64,000 nt of DNA from NCBI GenBank assembly GCA_023954175.1, contig JAMLIM010000006.1, forward strand, positions 1-64,000, written 5' to 3'. Source of the stretch: Rhizobacter sp. (lineage in GTDB: Bacteria; Pseudomonadota; Gammaproteobacteria; Burkholderiales; Burkholderiaceae_C). Shown here piece by piece: positions 39,347 to 51,771 of this stretch. Each line of letters begins with the position of its first letter. Position 1 is the stretch's first letter. Position numbers and translations under genes: made by a program. The notes below the pieces were generated by a model that saw only the letters and a list, made by a program, of their open reading frames with translations, was not told the DNA's origin and did not search any database.

Positions 39347-40309
39347 ATGTGGATCGGAACACTCTATGCGCTGGCCGCCGGGTTGATGTGGGGGTTCGTG
39401 TTCGTCGCGCCGCTACTGCTGCCCGACTACCCGGCGGCGCTGCTGTCGTTCGGCCGCTACCTCGCCTTCGGCCTCATCGCGCTGCCGCTCGCCTGGCTCG
39501 ACCGTCGGCGCCTGCGCGCGCTGACGCGGGCCGACTGGTGGGCGGCGCTCGAGCTCGCGCTTATCGGCAACATCGTCTACTACCTGCTCCTCTCCGCGGC
39601 GATCCAGCGCGCCGGCGGCCCGCTGCCGACGATGATCATCGGCACCCTGCCGGTCGTGATCGCCCTGGTGTCGAACCGGCGCGACGCGCGCCGTGACGGC
39701 CGCCTGCCGTGGGCGCGGCTGGCGCCGTCGCTGCTCGCGATCGGTGTCGGCATCGCGATGGTGAATCGCGCCGAACTCGCGGCATTGGCGCCCGGCGCCG
39801 ACCTCGCCGCCTACGCGCTCGGCGCCCTGTTCGCCGTCGGCGCGGTCGCCTGCTGGACCTGGTACCCGCTGCGCAACGCCGACTGGCTGCGAGCGCACGG
39901 GAACCGCTCGCCGACGACCTGGGCGACTGCGCAGGGGCTGGCGACGCTACCGCTGGCGCTCGCCGGCTATCTGGGCTTCCTGATCTGGTCGAGCACTGGC
40001 GGCGCGGGCGGCTTCGCGCTGCCGTTCGGTCCGCGCCCGGCGCTCTACGTCGTGCTGATGGTCCTGATCGCCTTCTTTGCGTCGTGGCTCGGCACGCTGT
40101 GCTGGAACCAGGCGAGCCAGCGGCTGCCGACGACGCTCGCCGGGCAGTTGATCGTGTTCGAGACCCTGGCCGCGCTCGCCTATGCGTTCATGCTGCGCGG
40201 CCAGGCGCCGGGCGGCGCGACGCTGGCCGGCATCGCGCTGCTCGTCGTCGGCGTGTCGTGGGCGCTGCGGGCCAAACCCGAGCCGCTGGCGGCCCAGGCC
40301 GCGCATTGA
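39347..40309 (+). CDS. EamA/DMT family transporter
   Basis: A 320-residue inner-membrane transporter with ten predicted helices in two EamA repeats (WIGTLYALAAGLMWGFVFVA at the N terminus; AYALGALFAVGAVACWTWYP starting the second half). Such proteins export metabolites or amino acids. ATG 39347 begins the first helix; the frame is open further upstream. It is divergent from the LysR gene and followed after 62 bp by an ABC exporter on the same strand. Confidence 0.9.
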   Translation: MWIGTLYALAAGLMWGFVFVAPLLLPDYPAALLSFGRYLAFGLIALPLAWLDRRRLRALTRADWWAALELALIGNIVYYLLLSAAIQRAGGPLPTMIIGTLPVVIALVSNRRDARRDGRLPWARLAPSLLAIGVGIAMVNRAELAALAPGADLAAYALGALFAVGAVACWTWYPLRNADWLRAHGNRSPTTWATAQGLATLPLALAGYLGFLIWSSTGGAGGFALPFGPRPALYVVLMVLIAFFASWLGTLCWNQASQRLPTTLAGQLIVFETLAALAYAFMLRGQAPGGATLAGIALLVVGVSWALRAKPEPLAAQAAH

Positions 40310-40371
40310 CCGGACGATCGTCAAGCGAAGGTTGAGCAAACGTCAAACGCGGGCCGAAGCGACAATGCCCG

Positions 40372-42330
<1,959 letters not shown>

Positions 42331-42470
42331 GGCAGGGGTTCGATCGCGGCGCGCGGCCGGGCAGGCCATGGCGATCGCCGGGTTTCTACCGCTTTGCCCC
42401 GCGATGCGTCATCATCGAAGTGTCTGCAACTGCTTCGCGCTGCTGCTCAGCGAAACCGAGGGAATCAGGC

Positions 42471-43421
42471 ATGCGTCCCCTGCCGCCGACCCGGACGAAC
42501 CGACCTTCACCGGAGGGCGTTCTGTTTCGGGAGAGCGCGCTCGCGATCCTGTTCAACGACGCGCGGATGCGCCTCTTCCAGCGCCTCACCCGCAACGGCT
42601 CCAACCTGTTCCTGCGCGCGGATGATCTGATCTCCGCCCGGCCGCAGCTCTTCGGCGTGCACGAGCCGGCCGTCACGAGCCTGATCCGCTCGTTCGCGGA
42701 CAACGGACACGCCGACTTCCTGATCGACATCGGCGCCAACATCGGCATCACGTCCTGCCAGAACGGCGGCGCGTTCCGTCGGGTTCACATGTTCGAGCCC
42801 AACCCGATGTGCTGCCGCATCCTCGAAGTCAATGCGGCGCTGGCACTGGATCCCTCCTGCTTCGTGATCCACAGCTTCGGCCTCGGCGCGCGGGATGCGC
42901 GGGCCCGATTGACCGTGCCCAGGCACAACTGGGGCGGCGCGTTCATCCGGGACGCGAACAACGCGTACAGCGCCGAATTGCTGGCACGCAAGGACGGCTT
43001 CGATCGCTTCGATGCCGCGAACTACTTCGACGTCGACATCGAGCTTCGCGAATGCGCCGGCGCGCTGGCGGAGGTGTTCGCGGGACTGGCGAACGAGGGC
43101 CTCGTGAACGGCGTCATCAAGATCGACGTCGAAGGCTACGAGCCCACGGTGCTGGCCGGCGTTGCCGCTGCGCTGCCTGCCAACATGAAGCTGATGATCG
43201 TCTTCGAATCCTGGGACCCGGGCTTCGACATGACGGCGGTGCTGAACGCGTTTCAGGGTCGCGCCACCGCGTACAAGCTGGTGCGGTCGACGCCGTGGCA
43301 GCGGCACTGGCCCGAGATCGTCAAGGCCATGACCGTACTCGTCAACGCGAAGGTGCAGACGCGCGTCGTCAGCAACGCCGGCGGCGAGTGGCGAGGCGAC
43401 ATCGTGCTGCAGGTCGCCTGA
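42471..43421 (+). CDS. FkbM family methyltransferase
   Basis: A 316-residue SAM-dependent methyltransferase. The SAM-binding motif FLIDIGANIGITSC and the following acidic strand end HMFEPNPMCCRILEVNAALA are clear, as is the FkbM motif VIKIDVEGYEPTVLAGVAAA. The family methylates sugars or other small-molecule hydroxyls, often in polysaccharide or glycan loci. Start 42471 is preceded by GAGGGA; the frame extends 17 codons upstream. No glycosyltransferase genes are adjacent, so its substrate is open. Confidence 0.88.
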   Translation: MRPLPPTRTNRPSPEGVLFRESALAILFNDARMRLFQRLTRNGSNLFLRADDLISARPQLFGVHEPAVTSLIRSFADNGHADFLIDIGANIGITSCQNGGAFRRVHMFEPNPMCCRILEVNAALALDPSCFVIHSFGLGARDARARLTVPRHNWGGAFIRDANNAYSAELLARKDGFDRFDAANYFDVDIELRECAGALAEVFAGLANEGLVNGVIKIDVEGYEPTVLAGVAAALPANMKLMIVFESWDPGFDMTAVLNAFQGRATAYKLVRSTPWQRHWPEIVKAMTVLVNAKVQTRVVSNAGGEWRGDIVLQVA

Positions 43422-43541
43422 CCCGCCGCCGCGCCGAGGCCGCCACGCGTCGCCCACATCTCGGTGATGCGCGCAATCGCGCCCGTGCCGCCGCTCGGGC
43501 CTCAAGCCCCCGGCGTCGGGGACGTACCCTGGGCGCAGCCA

Positions 43542-45092
<1,551 letters not shown>

Positions 45093-45156
45093 CGGTGTCT
45101 CCTTGTCGGCAGCTTCGGCCGCGCGTCGGCCGCTTGTTCGTCGTCTGCGATGTTGG

Positions 45157-46011
45157 CTATTGTCCCGCGCGCCGGGCGAGCCAGCTTTCGAGCACCGCGA
45201 AGACCGCGTCCCGCTCGGGCTCGTTGAAGATCTCATGGAACAGCGGCTCGAAGCACTGCGATTGCACGACGCCGGGCGGTGCGGCGTCGGCAAACGCCTG
45301 TGAGCCGGCGGGCGCGACGCAACGGTCTCTGCCGGCCCACAGCAGCAGCGTCGGCAGCGACCAGCGCGCTGCCAGCGCCAGCGTGGCCGCGCCGCCATCG
45401 ACGATGAAGCGCGCCAGGCGCGGGGTGATGCGGTCGTGCACCAGCGGGTCGGCGACGTAGGCGGCGACCACTGCCGGGTCGCGCGAGATCCATGCGGGCC
45501 TGAGCCCGTTCGAGACGGCGAGCCCCGGCGCGAGCGGCCCGAGCACCGCGAGCAGCGCGCGCTGCGTGGCGCTCATCCCGGTGTCGAGCGCGGGAGAGGA
45601 CAGCACCAGGCCGTCGACCGCGCGATGCCATGCGGCGGGGCTTGCCTGCAGGCCTTCGGCGACGAAACGTGCCGCCGTCAATCCGCCCATGCTGTGGCCG
45701 AGCGTGATCAGCGACCCATCGCGCTCCTTGCGGACGGCATCGATCACGCGCGACAGGTCCTGCAGCAGCGCGTCACTGCGCGCGATCGCGCCACGCGCGC
45801 CTTCGGATTGGCCGTGGCCGCGCTGATCGAAGCCCGTCACGTGCCAGCCCGCCGCGCTGAGCCGCCGCCCCAGCGCGTCGTAGCGCCCGATGTGCTCGCC
45901 CAGGCCGTGCACGACGAGCAGCGTGCCGCGCGCCGCGCCGTCGGGCGGCCAGTCGCAGCGATGCAGTTGCACGCCTTCGGCGGTCGAGAGGCGGGACGAG
46001 GTCGGGTGCAT
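45157..46011 (-). CDS. Alpha/beta hydrolase, monoacylglycerol lipase-like
   Basis: A 284-residue serine hydrolase. The nucleophile elbow GHSMGG, the oxyanion region VVHGLGEHIGRYDALGRRLS and the downstream FDQRGHGQSEG match the Hydrolase_4/monoglyceride-lipase family. The acid is in LLLWAGRDRCV and the histidine in PLFHEIFNEPERDAV. There is no signal peptide. ATG 46011 begins the domain; the frame runs far upstream without meaning. It follows 171 bp of divergent promoter region shared with the enoyl-CoA hydratase-like gene. Confidence 0.9.
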   Translation of the reverse strand: MHPTSSRLSTAEGVQLHRCDWPPDGAARGTLLVVHGLGEHIGRYDALGRRLSAAGWHVTGFDQRGHGQSEGARGAIARSDALLQDLSRVIDAVRKERDGSLITLGHSMGGLTAARFVAEGLQASPAAWHRAVDGLVLSSPALDTGMSATQRALLAVLGPLAPGLAVSNGLRPAWISRDPAVVAAYVADPLVHDRITPRLARFIVDGGAATLALAARWSLPTLLLWAGRDRCVAPAGSQAFADAAPPGVVQSQCFEPLFHEIFNEPERDAVFAVLESWLARRAGQ

Positions 46012-46053
46012 GGGCGCAGTGTAGGCACGCCTTCGCTGGTGCGAATCGCTTGT

Positions 46054-46079
46054 GTGACACCGCTGCGTGACATAGCTGC
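46054..46079. repeat. Tandem 13-mer in divergent promoter region
   Basis: GTGACANNGCTGC occurs twice back to back (46054-46066, 46067-46079), with two differing bases. It lies between a leftward hydrolase and a rightward crotonase-fold gene and could be a regulator site. Confidence 0.45.
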
Positions 46080-46182
46080 GTGGGTGCCCGCGCGGAGCCG
46101 GGAAGTCGCATGCCCCCTGTCCCGCGCGATTGACAGCCGAGCCCGCCGGGCTATCGTGCGGGCTTTGCCGTGGAGTCATCCG

Positions 46183-47010
46183 ATGAATGAATTCTTCGAG
46201 CTGAGCGTCGATGCCGGCATCGCACACCTGAAGCTCAACCGCCCCGAGCGCATGAACACGCTGGCGCCGCCCTTCTTCTCGGCCTTGCGCGACGCGGTGC
46301 AGGGCATGAGCGACGCCGGCGCGACACGTGCGCTCGTGATCTCTTCCACCGGCAAGCACTTCAGCGCCGGCATGTCGCTCGACGTGTTCGCCGGCAGCGA
46401 GCTCTCGCTGCCGACCGGCACACCGCGTTCGCGCCTGAGCTTCCAGGAGTCGCTGCGCCGCCTGATGGCGTGCTTCGACGTGCTCGACGCCGCGCGCTTC
46501 CCGATCCTGTGCGCGGTGCAGGGCGGCTGCATCGGCGGCGCGCTCGACCTGGCCGCCGCGTGCGACCTGCGCTACGCCAGCGCCGACACGTTCTTCTGCG
46601 TGCAGGAGATCAACATCGGCATGGCGGCCGATCTCGGCGTGCTGCAGCGCCTGCCCAAGATCATCGCCCCCGCGGTCGCGCGCGAGATGGCCTACACCGG
46701 CGAGCGCCTCGGGGCCGAGCGTGCGCTCGCGATCGGTCTCGTCAACGCGGTGTTGCCGGACGCCGAGGCGCTCGTTGCGCACACGTTGAGCGTCGCCCGC
46801 ACGATCGCGGCCAAGTCGCCGCTGGCGATCGCCGGCACCAAGCTCGCGATGAACTACGCGCGCGACCATGGCACCGCCGCCGCGCTGGCGCAGATGGCGA
46901 CGCTGCAAAGCGCGATCTTCGACACCGGCGAGATGGCCGAAGCGATCACCGCCTGGCGCGACAAGCGCGAGGGCCGCTTCCCGCCGCTCGATCCGGTTGG
47001 CGCGCACTGA
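46183..47010 (+). CDS. Enoyl-CoA hydratase/isomerase, dienoyl-CoA isomerase-like
   Basis: A 275-residue crotonase-fold enzyme. The oxyanion-hole motifs GKHFSAGMSLDVF and VQGGCIGGALDLAAACDLRY are present. The segment VQEINIGMAADLGVLQRLPK, with an acidic residue in AADLG, matches delta(3,5)-delta(2,4)-dienoyl-CoA isomerases rather than hydratases. It would act in beta-oxidation of unsaturated fatty acids. The ATG at 46183 begins the domain. A hairpin-rich region follows. Confidence 0.88.
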   Translation: MNEFFELSVDAGIAHLKLNRPERMNTLAPPFFSALRDAVQGMSDAGATRALVISSTGKHFSAGMSLDVFAGSELSLPTGTPRSRLSFQESLRRLMACFDVLDAARFPILCAVQGGCIGGALDLAAACDLRYASADTFFCVQEINIGMAADLGVLQRLPKIIAPAVAREMAYTGERLGAERALAIGLVNAVLPDAEALVAHTLSVARTIAAKSPLAIAGTKLAMNYARDHGTAAALAQMATLQSAIFDTGEMAEAITAWRDKREGRFPPLDPVGAH

Positions 47011-47364
47011 AGGGGGCTGACGACCCCCGGCCGTCTGGCGGCCGCCCCCCGTGGGGGCGCCGAACCCGACCGGGCGACCCGGATCCGGTTCGGCGCCCTG
47101 ACACCGCCGTACCCCCTGGTTGCCTGCGGCAACCTGTCCCCGAGGGGAACGCGAGCCTGTTTCATGCGTCGCGGGTCGCGCAATGCGCAGCGGAGCAACT
47201 GACAAGCGACCTGAATAGCGGCCGGCCCATCCGCTACCATTGGCAGCCGCGCGAATGAGTTGAATTGCCCACACGATGGGCGCGCGCGAGGCTCTTCGGG
47301 CCCGGTCAGGTGTGCCGCGGCCGCCCGGCCGCCCGAAGCCCGATGCCTACGAATCGGCCCCTGA
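47011..47364. repeat. Intergenic hairpin repeat cluster
   Basis: This 354-bp spacer holds no gene. It is a string of inverted repeats: CGGCCG/CGGCCG and CCCCC/GGGGG near 47030-47057, GGCGCCGAACC/GGTTCGGCGCC (47056-47066 and 47087-47097, perfect), GGTTGCC/GGCAACC (47118-47134) and CCCC/GGGG after that. The first may end the isomerase transcript. The remainder (47160-47364) shows no clear signal but must carry the promoter of the SLBB gene. Confidence 0.7.
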
Positions 47365-49959
47365 ATGACCTTCTTGCGATCTGACCTTTCCCGCCGCGTG
47401 TGGCCGCTGCTGGCCGCCCTCGGGTTTTCGCTCTCCCTGGCCGCAGCGCCCGCAGCGGCCCAGCAGGACTCGATCGGCTCGGCCTTCGGTGTGCCGCTGA
47501 CCATGCCGACGACGACGCCAACGACCAGCGACAGCAACGCGGTCGATCCGCGCGCGCTGACCGGCAGCCAGTCGATCAGCAACCCGCAGATGCCGGCGCC
47601 GATCGTCAACAACGGCGCCGCGGGGGCGCAGCGCGCGCCCAACGCCGGGCTTGCGCCGGCGCCACAGCAGCGCAGCGCCGCGCCGCCGCGACCGAGCGAA
47701 TTCCAGCGCTTCGTGCAGACGGCGACCGGGCGTCTGCTGCCGGTGTTCGGCGCGAGCTTCTTCGACGCCCCGGCCAACAGCTTCTCGCCGCTCGACAACG
47801 TGCCGGTCGCGGCCGACTACACGGTCGGCGTGGGGGACGAGATCGTGGTCCGGGCCTGGGGCTCGATCGACATCGACTTTCGCGCGGTCGTCGATCGCAA
47901 CGGCCAGATCAACCTGCCGCGCATCGGCAGCTTCACGGTGGCGGGCGTGCGCGCGGCCGACCTCGAGAAGCAACTGCGCGCGCAGATCGGGCGCCTCTAC
48001 ACCGGCTTCAACCTGAGCGTGAGCCTCGGGCAGATGCGCGGCGTCAAGGTGTTCGTCGTCGGCCCGGCAAGCAATCCGGGCGTGTTCACGCTCAGCGGCC
48101 AGGCGACGCTGCTGTCGGCGGTGGTCGCTGCCGGCGGGCCCGGGGGCAATGGCTCGATGCGCAGGATCAGCCTGCGGCGCGACGGCCAGGTCATCTCCGA
48201 GCTCGACATGTACGGCTTCCTCGTGCGCGGCGACAAGTCCAAGGACCTGCAGCTGCGCGCCGGTGACGTCGTCGTGTTCCACCCGGTCGGCCCGCGCATC
48301 GCACTCAACGGCGAGCTCGACAACGCCGCCATCTACGAACTCAACGCGCGTGAAGAGCCGGTCGGCGAGGTGCTCGCGTACGCGGGCGGCGCGCCGGTGC
48401 TGTCGAACCCGAACCGCGCGGTGCTCGAGCGCATCGACCGCTCGAAGGCCGGCGCCGCGCGCTTCGTCGAGGAACTCCGTCTCGACGCCGCCGGCCTGCA
48501 GACGCCGCTGCGCGACGGCGACGTGCTGACGCTGCTGCCGATCTCGCCCGGCTTCACCAACGCGGTGACGCTGACCGGCCACGTCGCGCAGCCGCTGCGC
48601 TATCCCTGGTTCCCCGGCATGCGCATCAGCGACCTGATTCCGAGCCCGGAGGCGCTCATTTCGCCGGACTTCTATCGCCGCCGCAACGTGCTGGTGCAGG
48701 TCTATCAGGAACCCCTGCCGCAGCCTGCCACGACGCCTTCCGCAGGCGGCCCCGCGGGGGTCAGCGCGGCGCCGTCGATTGCCGACGCAACGCCGGGCAA
48801 CCCGACTGGCGCTGCCGGTGGCGCCGCAGTCACCGGCGCGGGTGCACCCGGCGCAGCGCCGGTGCAGACGGTGCCGCTGCCGGTGCAGGGCACGACGACC
48901 GGCAGCCGTCCGCGCACGCTGATCGAGGACGTGACGGGGCAAGGCGCGAACCCCAATGCTCCGCGCCTGCCAACGACGCTGTTCGACGACCTCAACTGGG
49001 ATTACGCCGTCATCGAGCGCCTGAACCTCCAGGACCTGAGCACGCAGATCATTCCGTTCAACCTCGGCAAGGTCGTGCTGCAGGGCGACCCGGCGGCGAA
49101 TATCGAGCTGATGCCGGGCGACGTCGTCAGCATCTTCGGCCAGAAGGATTTCCGGGTCCCGATCGCGCGCCAGAACCGGCTCGTCTCGCTCGAGGGCGAG
49201 ATCGGCACGCCGGGCGTCTACCAGCTGCTGCCGGGCGAGACGCTGCGCCAGCTGCTCGTGCGCGCGGGCGGTTTCACGCCGCAGGCCTATGTCTACGGCA
49301 TGGAGTTCTCGCGCGAATCGACGCGCAAGCGCCAGGCCGAGAACCTGGCGGCGGCGATGGCGCGCCTGCAGACGCTGGCCGCGACGCAGGCCGCACGGGA
49401 AGCGGCGAACCAGCGCGACGTGCCGAACTCCGCTTCGACCGTGAATGCGAGCGCGGCGGCGACGCGGGCACAACTCGTGCGCCTGTCGCAGGTGCAGCCC
49501 AATGGACGGATCGCGCTCGAACTGTCGCCCAAAGTGCACTCGATCGACGACCTGCCCGACATTCCGCTCGAGAACGCCGATCGCGTGGTCGTGCCGCCGC
49601 GGCCCGGCTTCGTCACCGTCGTCGGCGCGGTCGTCAACAACAACGCCTTCCTGTGGCGCGATGGCCGCACCGCGGGCGACTACCTGCGCATCGCCGGCGC
49701 CGACGAAGCGGCCGATGTGTCGAGCATGTTCATCCTGCGTGCGGACGGCACGGTCATGAGCCCGGGCGAGAGCCGCGGCATCTTCGGCCGCACGTCGGTC
49801 GACGGAGAGACCATGCATCCGGGCGACGCGCTGATCGTGCCGAACCAGCTCGACTTCGAGACCTGGGGCCGTGCCTTCACCCGCAACATGAAGGACTGGA
49901 CGCAGATCCTCGCCAACTTCGGCCTCGGCGTCGCCGCGATCAACAGCATCACGAAGTAG
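47365..49959 (+). CDS. SLBB-domain polysaccharide export protein, Wza/KpsD-like
   Basis: An 864-residue outer-membrane/periplasmic export protein. A signal peptide (VWPLLAALGFSLSLAAAPAA) lacks the lipobox cysteine of Wza. The poly-export domain (YTVGVGDEIVVRAWGSIDID, then DRNGQINLPRIGSFTVAGVR) is followed by several SLBB repeats (e.g. VFVVGPASNPGVFTLSGQAT; VSLEGEIGTPGVYQLLPGET; VTVVGAVVNNNAFLWRDGRT). An 80-residue Pro/Ala/Gly/Thr-rich linker (encoded at about 48710-48960) separates two blocks. A C-terminal hydrophobic stretch LANFGLGVAAINSI may insert in the membrane. No capsule synthesis genes adjoin it, so it is an orphan in this window. Confidence 0.9.
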   Translation: MTFLRSDLSRRVWPLLAALGFSLSLAAAPAAAQQDSIGSAFGVPLTMPTTTPTTSDSNAVDPRALTGSQSISNPQMPAPIVNNGAAGAQRAPNAGLAPAPQQRSAAPPRPSEFQRFVQTATGRLLPVFGASFFDAPANSFSPLDNVPVAADYTVGVGDEIVVRAWGSIDIDFRAVVDRNGQINLPRIGSFTVAGVRAADLEKQLRAQIGRLYTGFNLSVSLGQMRGVKVFVVGPASNPGVFTLSGQATLLSAVVAAGGPGGNGSMRRISLRRDGQVISELDMYGFLVRGDKSKDLQLRAGDVVVFHPVGPRIALNGELDNAAIYELNAREEPVGEVLAYAGGAPVLSNPNRAVLERIDRSKAGAARFVEELRLDAAGLQTPLRDGDVLTLLPISPGFTNAVTLTGHVAQPLRYPWFPGMRISDLIPSPEALISPDFYRRRNVLVQVYQEPLPQPATTPSAGGPAGVSAAPSIADATPGNPTGAAGGAAVTGAGAPGAAPVQTVPLPVQGTTTGSRPRTLIEDVTGQGANPNAPRLPTTLFDDLNWDYAVIERLNLQDLSTQIIPFNLGKVVLQGDPAANIELMPGDVVSIFGQKDFRVPIARQNRLVSLEGEIGTPGVYQLLPGETLRQLLVRAGGFTPQAYVYGMEFSRESTRKRQAENLAAAMARLQTLAATQAAREAANQRDVPNSASTVNASAAATRAQLVRLSQVQPNGRIALELSPKVHSIDDLPDIPLENADRVVVPPRPGFVTVVGAVVNNNAFLWRDGRTAGDYLRIAGADEAADVSSMFILRADGTVMSPGESRGIFGRTSVDGETMHPGDALIVPNQLDFETWGRAFTRNMKDWTQILANFGLGVAAINSITK

Positions 49960-50019
49960 CTGCCTTGCGCGGCGCGTGAGGTTGCGCCTCGCGGCCGTCT
50001 GCCGCGTACTCCGGACGCG

Positions 50020-50994
50020 CTACGCGCTCGCGCCGGCCAGCACGCGCGCGAAGACGTCGCTGTCGACATTGCCGCCGCTGAGCGCGAGGCCGATGCTCTG
50101 CCCCGCCCAGCGCTCGCGCTGCTGCAGCGTACCGGCGAGCGCCGCGGCACCTGCACCTTCGGCAACGTTGTGGGTGTCGGCAAAGAGGGCGCGCATCGCC
50201 TGCGCCACCTCGTCGTCAGTGACGGCGATGACGTCGTCCACCTCGCGCAGGATCAGCGCCAGCGCGTCGGCATCGGGCACGCGGCACGCCATGCCGTCCG
50301 CGAGCCGGGTCGTCACCGGCGCCTCGACCGCGCGGCCGGCGCGCACGCTGTCCAGGTACGCGGTGGCATGCGCCGAGACGACGCCGACGATGCGCGCCGA
50401 TGCCTTCGAAGCGGCGCGCGCACAGGCGCACGCGCTGATGCCGGAGCCCTGGCCGATCGGCACGAAGACGACGGCCGGCGGGTCGCTCGCGACGGCCTCG
50501 AAGAACTCCATCCAGTAGCTCGCGACGCCGCGAATCAGGTCGCGGTGAAAGCTCGGCACCATGTGCAGGCCGCGCTCAGTGGCGAGCGTCGCCGCATGCT
50601 CGCGCGATTGCTGGAAGTCCTCGCCGTGTTCGACGAGCGTCGCGCCGAGCGCACGCATCGCGGCATTCTTCTCGACCGAGTTGCCGCGCGGCACGACGAT
50701 CGTGCAGGCGACGCCGTGCGCCGCCGCGGCGAGCGCGATCGACTGGCCGTGATTGCCGCGCGTTGCGCTGATGACGCCCGCCACGCCCGGCTCGCGCCGC
50801 AGCAGTTCGTGCAGATAGACCGCACCGCCGCGCAGCTTGAAGGCGCCGACGCGCGTGTGGTTCTCGTGCTTGACCCATGCGCGCGCACCAAGCCGGGCGT
50901 CGAGCAGCGGCCAGCGCAGTGTCGGCGTCGGTGCCTGCACTTCGGCGACGATGGCGCGGGCGGTGGCGATCTCTTCCGGGGTCAGCAATTGCAT
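50020..50994 (-). CDS. Threonine dehydratase-like PLP enzyme
   Basis: A 324-residue fold-type II PLP enzyme. The Schiff-base Lys53 lies in VGAFKLRGG, ISATRGNHGQSIALAAA follows the usual Asn-binding loop, and the PLP phosphate loop is PIGQGSG. The family includes threonine/serine dehydratases and serine racemases; there is no C-terminal ACT domain. It is the last gene of a five-gene leftward run (EamA, aminotransferase, PhzF, VOC, this one), 33 bp after the VOC gene. Confidence 0.88.
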   Translation of the reverse strand: MQLLTPEEIATARAIVAEVQAPTPTLRWPLLDARLGARAWVKHENHTRVGAFKLRGGAVYLHELLRREPGVAGVISATRGNHGQSIALAAAAHGVACTIVVPRGNSVEKNAAMRALGATLVEHGEDFQQSREHAATLATERGLHMVPSFHRDLIRGVASYWMEFFEAVASDPPAVVFVPIGQGSGISACACARAASKASARIVGVVSAHATAYLDSVRAGRAVEAPVTTRLADGMACRVPDADALALILREVDDVIAVTDDEVAQAMRALFADTHNVAEGAGAAALAGTLQQRERWAGQSIGLALSGGNVDSDVFARVLAGASA

Positions 50995-51027
50995 GGGGTG
51001 TCCGTCGCGAAGCGGTGTGTCAGTGTG

Positions 51028-51747
51028 TCATTGGGGCGAGGCGAGCTGCACGCGGCCGCGCGGCGTGTCGAGCGCGACGCTGATCGCGGGCCCGCTTGCG
51101 CTTGCAATTGCGGTCTCAGCTCTGGCCGGGGCGGAGGTCGCGCCGGCACGATCGAGCCCGAGCGATCGCAGCGCGCCTTGCAACGCCGACGCTTCCGGCG
51201 CTCGCAGCGTGATCGACGCGAGCGTCACCCCGACCGCAGGCAGTGCATCGGCCGGGTGCGCGTCACCCCACTCGATCGGCGTCGGCAGCGCGCCGCCCAT
51301 GAGGCGCGCGCCATCGTCGCGCACCGCGATGTGCCAGCGCAGCTCGCCCTGCGGCGTCATGCGCGAGGCCTGCAGCCTGCGGCCGGCATCGATGCCGAGC
51401 GCGGCGAGCGCCTGCAGCGCGGTGTCGAGCTCCGCCACGCGCGCGACCCAGGCGACGAGCTGCGGGCCGCGTGCCAGCGTCGCCTGCAGCGTGCCGTCGT
51501 CGAGGTCGAACCAGCGCGCACGTCCGGGTGGTGCCGCGTCGGGATCGATCGCGATCAGCTCGAAATAGGCGCGCGGGAATGCATCTGTCGCGATCGCGAA
51601 CACGCGGTTGTGCGTTCCCATCAACGCGTGCCGGCCGCCGGCGGTGGGTACCACGCCGAGCGTCGCTTCGCACCACGCAACGCCCTCGTCGAGCGTGCGC
51701 GCGGCGATCACGAGGTGGTCGAGGGCGGCGCCTTGCATCATGTTCAA
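51028..51747 (-). CDS. VOC/glyoxalase-like domain protein
   Basis: A 239-residue protein of the glyoxalase-like (Glyoxalase_3 type) family. The start MNMMQGAALDHLVIAARTLD followed by EGVAWCEATLGVVPTAGGRH and MGTHNRVF is typical. A second beta-alpha-beta module fills the C-terminal half. Metal ligands are probably His11 and a downstream Glu (AYFELIAIDPD). Function unknown; its operon position suggests a role in amino-acid-derived metabolite turnover. Confidence 0.85.
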   Translation of the reverse strand: MNMMQGAALDHLVIAARTLDEGVAWCEATLGVVPTAGGRHALMGTHNRVFAIATDAFPRAYFELIAIDPDAAPPGRARWFDLDDGTLQATLARGPQLVAWVARVAELDTALQALAALGIDAGRRLQASRMTPQGELRWHIAVRDDGARLMGGALPTPIEWGDAHPADALPAVGVTLASITLRAPEASALQGALRSLGLDRAGATSAPARAETAIASASGPAISVALDTPRGRVQLASPQ

Positions 51748-51771
51748 GTTGCTTTCAAGATGGCCATACGT

